Assembly: GCA_002398515.1 (NCBI GenBank)
Contig: DGZL01000043.1
Span: forward strand, 38,605 to 52,897
DNA from: Firmicutes bacterium UBA4981
GTDB lineage: Bacteria; Bacillota; SHA-98; UBA4971
Reading direction: 5' to 3'
Length of the DNA: 14,293 bases
Shown: positions 6,396-13,096 of the stretch, piece by piece
Numbering within the stretch: the stretch's first letter is position 1
Layout of the letters: the number at the start of each line of letters is the position of its first letter
Made by a program: the position numbers and the translations under genes
The notes under the pieces: model-generated
Databases searched by the model: none
The model's input: only the letters and a program-made list of their open reading frames with translations
What the model was told of the DNA's origin: nothing

Positions 6396-7879
6396 GCAAG
6401 AGCAATACGCAAACAGGAATAAGCGCGCCGACGTTTTGGGAGCAATACAGGCGTAAGCCCTTGGGCATGGTTGGACTGTCCATAGTGGCTGTTTATGTTT
6501 TTGTCGCAATCTTTGCTCCGTTTTTAACCCCGTATAATCCCAAGCAGATTCTTTTGGCTGATAGGATAGCTGCCCCTATTTGGTTCAGATCTGTTTTGCC
6601 GAAGTATGATGATGCTCCTTCAACCGTCAGAATAACTCTGGGTCCCGACGAGTGGGCGGTCAGCGAGGCAACAGGAGGGAAACTCGTTGCAGAAGAGCTG
6701 GAAGGCACTGCGGTAAGTGTTATTGAATTTGAACCTGTACTGAAAGACGAGGATGTCTCTGAAGGCGAAGCCGGTCTTCTCGAAATTGAAGAATATCCGG
6801 AAGAGCCGGAGAAGAGTGTGGTTGAGCTTTCACATGTCGTTTCTTACAACTGCAGTCCCCCAAAAACCTTCGGACTGACCTTTAATTATTGGGTAGACGC
6901 GTCTTCCGATTCCAAGACGGAACTGGAATTCGTGATAGAAACACCGGAGGGGAAGCAATACAACTTATGGGGCAAATCATGTTCAGGAACTCTCGGAAGT
7001 CAGCCCGCCAGAATAGACTCAAGAGACTTGACCCTCAAACAGAGGCTAGGCCTTACGATTTTTGACGACCCTGCTCCAAGAGTCTTCTCATCGAAGGGCG
7101 ATTACAGGCTTCTGTTGACAGCACGATCTATTCCCGGAGAAGAGCCGACGCGTGTATACATCAGCAATGCGGAATTCTACATTCCAGGCAATGTCCACGG
7201 ATTGCTGGGCGCTGATCATATGGGCGCAGACCTCTGGACTCAGCTCATCTACGGCACAAGAATTTCACTTTCAATCGGTCTTTCTGCAGCAGGTATTTCG
7301 GTAGCTGTAGGAACTGCTGTCGGAATAATATGCGGCTATCTGGGCGGAGTCGTTGATGAGTTTATGATGAGGGTTGTTGACGTTCTTATGGCCATTCCCA
7401 CTTTGCCAATTCTCATAATCCTCGGTGCAATACTTGGAAAGAGTGTTTGGAACATTGTCCTTTTGATTTCCGCGTTCGCCTGGATGGGAACGGCAAGGTT
7501 GGTTCGCTCACAGACTCTATCGTTGAGGGAGCGCGTATTTGTGGAATCTGCCAAAGCATCAGGTGCGTCCGACGCTTACGTAATGCTTATTCATATACTG
7601 CCTAACGTACTGCCTCTTGTATTTGCCGGCATGGTGCTTCGTATCCCGGCGGCAATATTGACAGAGGCCTCCCTTAGTTTCCTGGGACTTGGTGACCCAA
7701 GGGTCGCTACCTGGGGACGTATGTTACATAACGCGAGGGGATTTGGCGCATTCACCACACTTGCATGGTGGTGGCTTGTGCCGCCGGGGCTGGCTATCAC
7801 ATTCTTGAGCCTTGCCTTTGTGTTCATTGGCAATACAGTCAATGAGATCCTCAATCCAAGGTATAGGGAGAGATCATAA
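6392..7879 (+). CDS. DppC/OppC-type permease with a ~200-residue extracytoplasmic insert
   Basis: Second permease of the importer, 495 aa against roughly 280-340 for ordinary DppC/OppC. Residues about 22-46 form the first membrane segment (RRKPLGMVGLSIVAVYV...). The usual landmark preceding the second segment, HGLLGADHMGADLWTQL, begins only at H269. Residues about 65-266 are therefore extra and should face outside the membrane. This insert has an acidic stretch near residues 112-145 (LEIEEYPEEPEKSVVEL), then alternating beta-like strands (FGLTFNYWVDASSDSKTEL, DYRLLLTARSI), and two cysteines, C154 and C197, that could pair. From residue 269 onward the protein is a normal BPD_transp_1 permease with coupling loop ERVFVESAKASGASDAYVM. 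It overlaps the preceding permease by 4 nt and ends 2 nt before the first ATPase. The insert family is not one I recognise. Confidence 0.9.
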   Translation: MSKSNTQTGISAPTFWEQYRRKPLGMVGLSIVAVYVFVAIFAPFLTPYNPKQILLADRIAAPIWFRSVLPKYDDAPSTVRITLGPDEWAVSEATGGKLVAEELEGTAVSVIEFEPVLKDEDVSEGEAGLLEIEEYPEEPEKSVVELSHVVSYNCSPPKTFGLTFNYWVDASSDSKTELEFVIETPEGKQYNLWGKSCSGTLGSQPARIDSRDLTLKQRLGLTIFDDPAPRVFSSKGDYRLLLTARSIPGEEPTRVYISNAEFYIPGNVHGLLGADHMGADLWTQLIYGTRISLSIGLSAAGISVAVGTAVGIICGYLGGVVDEFMMRVVDVLMAIPTLPILIILGAILGKSVWNIVLLISAFAWMGTARLVRSQTLSLRERVFVESAKASGASDAYVMLIHILPNVLPLVFAGMVLRIPAAILTEASLSFLGLGDPRVATWGRMLHNARGFGAFTTLAWWWLVPPGLAITFLSLAFVFIGNTVNEILNPRYRERS

Positions 7880-7881
7880 CG

Positions 7882-8874
7882 ATGGCTATACTTGAAGTGC
7901 GAGACCTCAAGATGTATTATAAGACCCTTCGCGGTCATGTGAAGGCAGTTGACTCTGTGAGCTTTGATATTGAAAGAGGGAAAGCCTTAGGCATAGCAGG
8001 CGAGTCCGGATGCGGAAAGACAAGTATGGCTGTTACAGTTCTCAGGCTGCTTCCCAGTAACGGCAAGATCCACGGAGGATCAGTTAAGCTGGACGGTATT
8101 GACATCGTCAAGTTGGATGATGAAGAGTTCAGGAAGTCAGTTCGCTGGAAGAAGATATCCATGGTGTTCCAAGGCGCAATGAACGCTCTTAACCCTGTGC
8201 ATCGAGTGGGCGACCAAATCGTTGAGGCAATATTGGCTCATGAGGACGTGCCGCATCAGGAGGCAGCGACACGGGCTGAAGAGCTCCTTGACATGGTAGG
8301 TATCAATCCGAAGAGGTATAAAGAGTATCCCCATGAATTCAGTGGAGGTATGAAACAGAGGGTTGTCATAGCTATGGCCCTTGCTTGTAATCCTGACGTC
8401 ATCATTGCTGATGAGCCTACCACTGCATTGGATGTGATGGTGCAGTCTCAGGTTCTGAAAGCTATGGAAGACCTAAGGAAGAGACTGGACCTTTCTATGA
8501 TGCTCATCACCCATGATCTGTCAGTGATTGCCCAGACATGTGATAATATCGCTATTATGTACGCGGGAAAGATTGTAGAATATGGCAATGTTATTGACGT
8601 TTTCGACAATCCTACACATCCATATGGTATGGGGCTTGTAAAATCGTTCCCCAATATCAAAGCTGAGAGAACTCGTGTGCGGTCACTGCCGGGATTTCCG
8701 CCTAACTTGCTAGCGCCCCCCAAAGGCTGTAGATTCCATCCCAGATGTCCGTTGGCCGGAGATATCTGTATGGAAGAAGAGCCTGAACTCATCGAGATCG
8801 GTTCAAACAGTCATAAGGTTGCCTGCCACAAGGTAGATATGCTTGAGAGGGGGGTCAACATATGGGAGCAGTAA
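7882..8874 (+). CDS. DppD/OppD-type ABC importer ATPase
   Basis: Cytoplasmic ATPase of 330 aa that powers the importer as a heterodimer with the next gene product. Walker A is GESGCGKTS, the Q-loop MVFQGAMNALNP, the ABC signature FSGGMKQRV, Walker B VIIADEPTTALD and the H-loop LITHDLSVI. The C-terminal oligopeptide-transporter extension contains GCRFHPRCPLAGDIC and a later AC, giving C-x5-C-x6-C-x18-C. In some Opp/Dpp systems these cysteines bind a [4Fe-4S] cluster. ATG at 7882 lies 2 nt after the permease stop. The end overlaps the next ATPase gene by 13 nt. Confidence 0.93.
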   Translation: MAILEVRDLKMYYKTLRGHVKAVDSVSFDIERGKALGIAGESGCGKTSMAVTVLRLLPSNGKIHGGSVKLDGIDIVKLDDEEFRKSVRWKKISMVFQGAMNALNPVHRVGDQIVEAILAHEDVPHQEAATRAEELLDMVGINPKRYKEYPHEFSGGMKQRVVIAMALACNPDVIIADEPTTALDVMVQSQVLKAMEDLRKRLDLSMMLITHDLSVIAQTCDNIAIMYAGKIVEYGNVIDVFDNPTHPYGMGLVKSFPNIKAERTRVRSLPGFPPNLLAPPKGCRFHPRCPLAGDICMEEEPELIEIGSNSHKVACHKVDMLERGVNIWEQ

Positions 8875-9896
8875 GAGCAACTGATCAGGAGAGAAGCGTA
8901 GGGCACGGTGAAGTTATTCTTGATGTAGAGAATCTTGTGAAGCACTTTCCACTGCGTCGTGGAATAGCGCAGTCCCTACGAGGAGGGCCCGAGCTGGCTG
9001 TAAAGGCTGTTGACGGAGTTAGCTTCAACGTGAAGAAAGGCGAGCTCTTCGGCGTTGTCGGTGAGTCGGGTTGTGGGAAGACCACCATGGGCAGGACGAT
9101 ACTTAGGTTGCTTGAGCCTACAGCTGGAAGAGTCACCTTTGAAGACATAGAGGTAACTGCTCTAAGCGCCGAGCAGTTGAAGCAGCTCAGGACGAGAATG
9201 CAAATCATATTCCAGGATCCTTATGAGTCAATGAACCCGCGCCTGGATGTTCACAGGATTATCGCAGAGCCTTTGAGAATACAAGGAATGGTAAGCAATT
9301 CAAAAGATGCTATACCTTACATCGAGAAGGCGCTTGAAGACGTGGAAATGACACCCCCTGAAGAGTATCTCTACAGATATCCACACGAGCTTTCAGGCGG
9401 CCAGAGACAGAGGATTGCTGTGGCAAGAGCCCTTGTATTGGACCCTGAATTCATAGTGGCTGACGAGCCTGTGTCAATGCTTGATGTATCCATTCGCGGT
9501 GAGATCCTTAATCTGATGTTGAACTTGTCCCGCGAAAGAGGAGTTACGTTCCTCTATATTACTCACGACTTGGCTACTGCTCGTCATATTTGTGATCGAA
9601 TAGCGGTAATGTATTTAGGGAAGATGGTTGAGAAGGGTCCCACTGACAATTTGGTTAAGCACCCTCTACATCCATATACCAGGGCTTTGATAGGCGCTGT
9701 GTTTGTTCCGGATCCCAAGAGAAAGGGCTTCGGAAAAGTCCTGAAGGGCGAAGTCCCCAGCCCGGTTGATCCCCCGAGCGGATGCAGACTTCACCCCAGA
9801 TGTCCTATTGCTCAGGATATCTGTAAGGAAGTAGAACCTGAATTGGTTCCGGCTGATGATAATCATATGGTAGCATGTCATTTCGCTCTTGGGTGA
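8862..9896 (+). CDS. DppF/OppF-type ABC importer ATPase
   Basis: Second ATPase of the importer, 344 aa. Motifs in order are Walker A GESGCGKTTMG, Q-loop IIFQDPYESMNPR, signature LSGGQRQRI, Walker B FIVADEPVSMLD and H-loop YITHDLATA. The QDPYESMNPR Q-loop region and LSGGQRQRI signature are characteristic of the DppF side of the pair. The C-terminal extension has four cysteines, C-x5-C-x6-C-x17-C, matching the arrangement in its partner. ATG at 8862 is chosen because a GAGGGGGG tract lies about 6 nt upstream, inside the end of the previous gene. A 13-nt overlap with that gene suggests translational coupling. It is the last recognisable importer gene; about 100 bp of non-coding sequence follows. 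Confidence 0.93.
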   Translation: MGAVRATDQERSVGHGEVILDVENLVKHFPLRRGIAQSLRGGPELAVKAVDGVSFNVKKGELFGVVGESGCGKTTMGRTILRLLEPTAGRVTFEDIEVTALSAEQLKQLRTRMQIIFQDPYESMNPRLDVHRIIAEPLRIQGMVSNSKDAIPYIEKALEDVEMTPPEEYLYRYPHELSGGQRQRIAVARALVLDPEFIVADEPVSMLDVSIRGEILNLMLNLSRERGVTFLYITHDLATARHICDRIAVMYLGKMVEKGPTDNLVKHPLHPYTRALIGAVFVPDPKRKGFGKVLKGEVPSPVDPPSGCRLHPRCPIAQDICKEVEPELVPADDNHMVACHFALG

Positions 9897-9961
9897 TGCT
9901 GCGTTGGAGAGTCTTCTAGGGGCTATTGACTCCGGCCTAAACGTGAGTAGGTTCACTACGT

Positions 9962-10000
9962 CCTCCTATTGAGACGATGGATTTGGCCGCAAACAGGAGG
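9962..10000 (+). promoter_or_regulatory. Possible ribosome-binding-site sequestering stem
   Basis: CCTCCT at 9962-9967 is the exact complement of the AGGAGG ribosome binding site at 9995-10000. The adjacent TTG (9969-9971) can pair with CAA (9990-9992) after a small internal loop, giving about 9 bp around an 18-nt loop. If formed, the stem hides the ribosome binding site of the following gene. No known riboswitch was recognised and the pairing may be coincidental. Confidence 0.35.
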
Positions 10001-10004
10001 CTCT

Positions 10005-10511
10005 GTGAAAATGAATAACGAGCATGCTCGTAGGAGCAGAACGGTTCTTATTATCATGGGTTTCTTAGCAGTCTGCTCAGTGGGGTTGACATGGTCGACT
10101 GTTAAGAACTATCTCGGTGCGTCAACAGCAGCTGCCAAGTTTCGAAGTACAGTATCAGCCGTAACATGCAGACAGGAAGACTCGAAGTATACGATTGAGA
10201 TAGACTTAAGCTTCGAGAACCGAAGTGAATGGAATTTGTCTGTCACAGCTGTGCGACCCACGGTATATCTTGATGGGCAATATGTATGGGGACGCAACTA
10301 CGATTGGCTTAGTAATCCTTTAGAGTTGCCCGGGGGGAGCGAGAGAGACATAGTTCTTGAGATAGAGGTGCCTGATACCAAGACAGAAGTTGTGGCCAGG
10401 GGCAAAGAGGCATGGTCTATAAGGGTATCAGGCCTTCTTGACATGCCGCGTTTGGGCACTAAGCTCTTTGCCACGAAGGCCGTAATACCGCTGGAAAGAG
10501 GCAATGAGTAA
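10005..10511 (+). CDS. Membrane-anchored protein with LEA14/WHy-like beta-sandwich character, function unknown
   Basis: Small envelope protein of 168 aa. One N-terminal hydrophobic segment (TVLIIMGFLAVCSVGLTW) follows a short positively charged start, so the rest should lie outside the cytoplasm. The exported part alternates polar and hydrophobic residues as in a beta-sandwich: KYTIEIDLSFENRSEWNLSV, a VYLDGQYVW strand, LELPGGSERDIVLEIEVP, and a final RLGTKLFATKAVIPLE. The order of an ENxS step, a charged-dG turn and a P-G-G-S step resembles LEA14/WHy domains, but this is pattern similarity only. AGGAGG at 9995-10000 supports GTG at 10005 (4-nt spacer); ATG at 10011 (10-nt spacer) is an alternative, and TTG at 9969 is less likely because it precedes the ribosome binding site. 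The stop overlaps the next gene by one base (TAATG), so the two are probably co-translated. Confidence 0.75.
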   Translation: MKMNNEHARRSRTVLIIMGFLAVCSVGLTWSTVKNYLGASTAAAKFRSTVSAVTCRQEDSKYTIEIDLSFENRSEWNLSVTAVRPTVYLDGQYVWGRNYDWLSNPLELPGGSERDIVLEIEVPDTKTEVVARGKEAWSIRVSGLLDMPRLGTKLFATKAVIPLERGNE

Positions 10512-10924
10512 TGGATCGGACAAGAACAGTCGCAGGCGTTGCTCTGATGGGGATATTCATGTGCGGGCTTTTCACTTGCCAGGCCCTTCCGCTCCTTGCG
10601 CCTTTTCAGGCTGCCCAGGAATACGGTACTGCGCTTTTATTCCTTGGAGCATTGGCTACAGGGTTTCTCTTCGGCATGTTGACCCCTTCAATAGCTAACG
10701 GGATATTTGCCGGGTTTGCAAGTATTATATTGGGCCTTGTATTGGCCGGGTTTATGCTGGCTTTGCCGGCATTACTGGGTATAGCCGGCCAGTTAGGCAT
10801 GATCTCAGAGGTCGCGTTTGAGCGAGCCTTAATCCTTGGGATCATGCTTACTCCGATTTCCGCTGTAGGCACGTTCATAGGGGTTTTGGCGCAAAATCAG
10901 AGCATCCGGACTGTCTCTTGGTAG
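10511..10924 (+). CDS. Small four-helix membrane protein, function unknown
   Basis: Protein of 137 aa that is almost entirely hydrophobic, with membrane segments near residues 7-30, 40-57, 64-92 and 105-127, rich in Gly, Ala and Leu. Short loops contain ATGFLFGMLTPSIANG and ISEVAFERA. I do not recognise the family. It begins within the TAATG overlap with the preceding anchored protein, with AGAGG 9 nt upstream, so the pair likely forms one unit. Its 3' end overlaps the convergent serine hydrolase gene by 28 bp. No terminator lies between them. Confidence 0.7.
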   Translation: MDRTRTVAGVALMGIFMCGLFTCQALPLLAPFQAAQEYGTALLFLGALATGFLFGMLTPSIANGIFAGFASIILGLVLAGFMLALPALLGIAGQLGMISEVAFERALILGIMLTPISAVGTFIGVLAQNQSIRTVSW

Positions 10925-11814
10925 TCATATACCATTTTCGATATTCGTGCTATTCTGACAAAACCCTCATCAATATCGGATACGCCCTTGGATAAGATAA
11001 CCAGGATGTAAGGCTTGTCTCGAAACACTATGCCTACATCATTGGTGATCCCCGAAACGTCACCTTCCTTATGGGCCACAACCACCTTATCCGGCAGATT
11101 GCCGGGAATCCCCACATGGTATATGGGATGCGACATGTCATCTAAGAGCCTTGCTCCCAAATCCGGATAGGCTTTGGCGAAAGTCATAACCGCCTCGACG
11201 TAAAGGCCCATATCCCGGGCGCATGTAATGTTCCTGCCTTCAGGGAAAACGATTTTGCCACCAAGACCTTCCATGAAATCGATAATGTTTTCCCTGCCGA
11301 GATAACGTGTGAGCATCTTATATGCAATGTTGTCGCTTATTGTGATTGCTAGGTTCGCCAAGACACGTAGTGAAAACGCGTCCCCGTCCCTTGCTGTAAA
11401 CTGCAATATCCCGGCGCCGTCCTGCCAGTCCGTAGCACTGTTGTACTTGACCTTATCATCCCAATCCAACTCGCCTGAGGCTACAAGCTCATTGAGATAC
11501 AGCACGACAGGGAGCTTGACGGTGCTGGCAGCGGCAATAGGCTCGTTCTCGTTTATGCCGAACGAGTCACCTGACTCAATGTCCTTAAAAAACACGCCGT
11601 AGGTTACGTCATTCCACTCGCGAAGCACTGTTTCCAGCTCTTCCTTGAGCGCGGCGTAGTCTGCGGGAGCCTCCCGGGAGGTGGCGTTTGCTATGGTATT
11701 CGAATCGCCCAGCCACTGTGTACTGCCTCTTGAGCCACAGTACAGAACTGATGCGAAGATTGCTGCCAAGGCTATAAAGCCTGCGAGCAAAGACTTCTGT
11801 TGTTTCCGTGTCAT
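10897..11814 (-). CDS. Class A beta-lactamase-like serine hydrolase, exported
   Basis: Exported penicillin-recognising enzyme of 305 aa (Beta-lactamase2 type). A signal or anchor segment lies at about residues 8-25. The active-site set is S97-T-V-K100 (SxxK), S160-D-N162 (SDN) and K248-E-G250 in place of KTG. The spacing from SDN to KEG is 88 residues, about 16 shorter than in TEM-type enzymes, and no clear omega-loop general base corresponding to Glu166 can be seen before RNITCARDM. It may therefore be a D,D-peptidase-like cell-wall enzyme rather than an antibiotic-degrading lactamase. The start is ATG at 11814-11812, because a perfect AGGAGGT (minus strand, from 11828 to 11822) lies 7 nt upstream. 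A start 12 codons earlier would place that ribosome binding site inside the coding region. It is divergent from the SpoIID-like gene. Confidence 0.87.
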   Translation of the reverse strand: MTRKQQKSLLAGFIALAAIFASVLYCGSRGSTQWLGDSNTIANATSREAPADYAALKEELETVLREWNDVTYGVFFKDIESGDSFGINENEPIAAASTVKLPVVLYLNELVASGELDWDDKVKYNSATDWQDGAGILQFTARDGDAFSLRVLANLAITISDNIAYKMLTRYLGRENIIDFMEGLGGKIVFPEGRNITCARDMGLYVEAVMTFAKAYPDLGARLLDDMSHPIYHVGIPGNLPDKVVVAHKEGDVSGITNDVGIVFRDKPYILVILSKGVSDIDEGFVRIARISKMVYDYQETVRML

Positions 11815-11848
11815 GGATATTACCTCCTTTCGACACATGCAACACGTC

Positions 11849-11854
11849 ATTATA
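11849..11854 (-). promoter_or_regulatory. Candidate -10 element for the serine hydrolase gene
   Basis: On the minus strand TATAAT spans 11854-11849, 35 bp upstream of the ATG and close upstream of the ribosome binding site. The hexamer 17 bp upstream (GGAGAT) is a poor -35, so an activator or alternative sigma factor would be needed if this is the true promoter. Confidence 0.35.
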
Positions 11855-11865
11855 TAGACTTAGCG

Positions 11866-11879
11866 CCTGGATCTCCAGG
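11866..11879. promoter_or_regulatory. Palindrome CCTGGA-TC-TCCAGG, possible operator
   Basis: A perfect 6+6 inverted repeat with a 2-bp centre lies 12 bp upstream of the candidate -10, where the -35 of the hydrolase promoter should be. It sits in the 217-bp divergent region between the serine hydrolase and SpoIID-like genes. The position suits an operator, but one short palindrome is weak evidence. The rest of the divergent region shows no clear promoter for the SpoIID-like gene. Confidence 0.35.
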
Positions 11880-12031
11880 GCAAATACTTCATGCCTACCC
11901 AGGGCGATCCAAGGTGAGTCACGGTGAATTAGTCAGACCGTTGCTGCAATTGATGGCTATCTATGTCCCATCCTTGAGCATAATACCTATAGAACGGTAA
12001 TGTGAAATGACATGATCATGATTGGGGGCGT

Positions 12032-12988
12032 ATGCCGGTGGCTGGTAATCGCAGGAAAACATTAACGTGGATTGGTATAGGACTTCTTGCAGTAATTGTC
12101 GTGGCTATGGGAATTTCAAGATCAAAACGAGTTGCCCTTGGGAAGGAGCCGACTATCAGGGTCTACATGGATGCTGAGAAGCGGGTTTTGGATCTACCGA
12201 TGGAGGAGTATATCGCAGCAGTAGTAGGAGGAGAGATGAAGAACTACTGGCCTCACGAAGCCCTTGCCGCCCAGGCTATAGTGGCAAGGACATTTGCCTT
12301 GAAAGCGCTGGAGGAAAAGCCGGGATCAGGCCCTATGGGCTCTGATATACAGGCAGGGTTCAAGGAGGCCCAAGAATACAAACCGGAAAACGTCAACGAG
12401 GCAATAAGGAAAGCGGTCAAAGAGACCCGGGGGAAAGTGCTGACAGAAGGGGGAAAGCTTATCAATGCATGGTTTCACTCCAACGCAGGTGGAAAAACAG
12501 CCTTGGCCAAGGAAGGCCTGAATTTTGCCGACCCGGAACCCAGGTATACAGTTGTTCGGGACAGCCCGGATGATACGGAAGATGTGCCTCTTTCAGATCG
12601 CAGGTGGAAGGTGGAGTTCTCTACCGGGGAAATCGAGGCTGCCCTCGCCAAAGTCGGGCTACAAGTAAAAGGCATCGGGAATGTGACCATAACCAAGCGA
12701 GGGCCGTCGGGACGCGCGGAGACAATAGCCATTCACCATTCAGGCGGTGTGACTACAATAGGTGGGAATGATCTCCGGGTCGCATTGGATCCTATGCGCA
12801 TGAGGTCGAATTTTCTGACGAAACTTGAGGTCAAGGACGGCAGGGTTGCCATGGAAGGCAAGGGATTCGGCCATGGGGTCGGGTTGTCTCAATGGGGCGC
12901 GCATAATATGGCGAAAATGGGAAAACGTCATGAGCAAATCTGTCAATATTATTTTAAAGACGTCAATGTGGAAAAGCGCTGGGCGTGA
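12032..12988 (+). CDS. SpoIID/LytB-domain peptidoglycan hydrolase-like protein
   Basis: Membrane-anchored, extracytoplasmic protein of 318 aa. Residues 11-28 are hydrophobic (LTWIGIGLLAVIVVAMGI) and the SpoIID domain fills the rest. Landmarks are LPMEEYIAAVVGGEM, in which E68 aligns with the catalytic glutamate of B. subtilis SpoIID; HEALAAQAIVARTFAL; NAWFHSNAGGKT; and GKGFGHGVGLSQWGAHNMA near the C-terminus. SpoIID is a lytic transglycosylase that trims peptidoglycan during engulfment. LytB-type relatives modify vegetative cell-wall enzymes. Length and architecture fit either, and no sporulation gene is adjacent, so SpoIID itself is not claimed. The ATG follows a GGGGG tract by 3 nt. An ABC-2 exporter lies about 100 bp downstream on the same strand. 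Confidence 0.88.
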   Translation: MPVAGNRRKTLTWIGIGLLAVIVVAMGISRSKRVALGKEPTIRVYMDAEKRVLDLPMEEYIAAVVGGEMKNYWPHEALAAQAIVARTFALKALEEKPGSGPMGSDIQAGFKEAQEYKPENVNEAIRKAVKETRGKVLTEGGKLINAWFHSNAGGKTALAKEGLNFADPEPRYTVVRDSPDDTEDVPLSDRRWKVEFSTGEIEAALAKVGLQVKGIGNVTITKRGPSGRAETIAIHHSGGVTTIGGNDLRVALDPMRMRSNFLTKLEVKDGRVAMEGKGFGHGVGLSQWGAHNMAKMGKRHEQICQYYFKDVNVEKRWA

Positions 12989-13076
12989 AAACCATGGAAG
13001 CAATTGAAAGATGAAGGATTTTGCGAGCTTCTAGAGAAAATTAACCTAATATTATATGCTCGAGATGAATGTGGGA

Positions 13077-13096
13077 AGGAGGAATCGTATGCCGTG
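13077..13096 (+). promoter_or_regulatory. Ribosome binding site and competing starts of the ABC-2 ATPase
   Basis: AGGAGG at 13077-13082 is followed after 6 nt by ATG at 13089, but that ATG reads M-P-stop. The in-frame start for the ATPase is GTG at 13094, 11 nt from the ribosome binding site. A single missing base (ATGGCCGTG) would restore an ATG start in frame, so either a sequence error or a true two-codon ORF overlapping the GTG is possible. Confidence 0.55.

Noticed and set aside
9969..10004. TTG at 9969 as start of the beta-sandwich-like protein
   Set aside because: It precedes the AGGAGG at 9995-10000 and has no ribosome binding site of its own.
10504..10698. Alternative ATG frame just before the four-helix protein
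   Set aside because: Its translation is not membrane-like or otherwise protein-like, and it overlaps the better-supported frame starting at 10511.
11735..11745. Lipobox at cysteine 26 of the serine hydrolase
   Set aside because: The preceding residues VLY do not fit the lipobox, with Tyr at -1.
13004..13093. TTG at 13004 as start of the ABC-2 ATPase
   Set aside because: The 30 added residues lack family character and a strong ribosome binding site lies inside that stretch.
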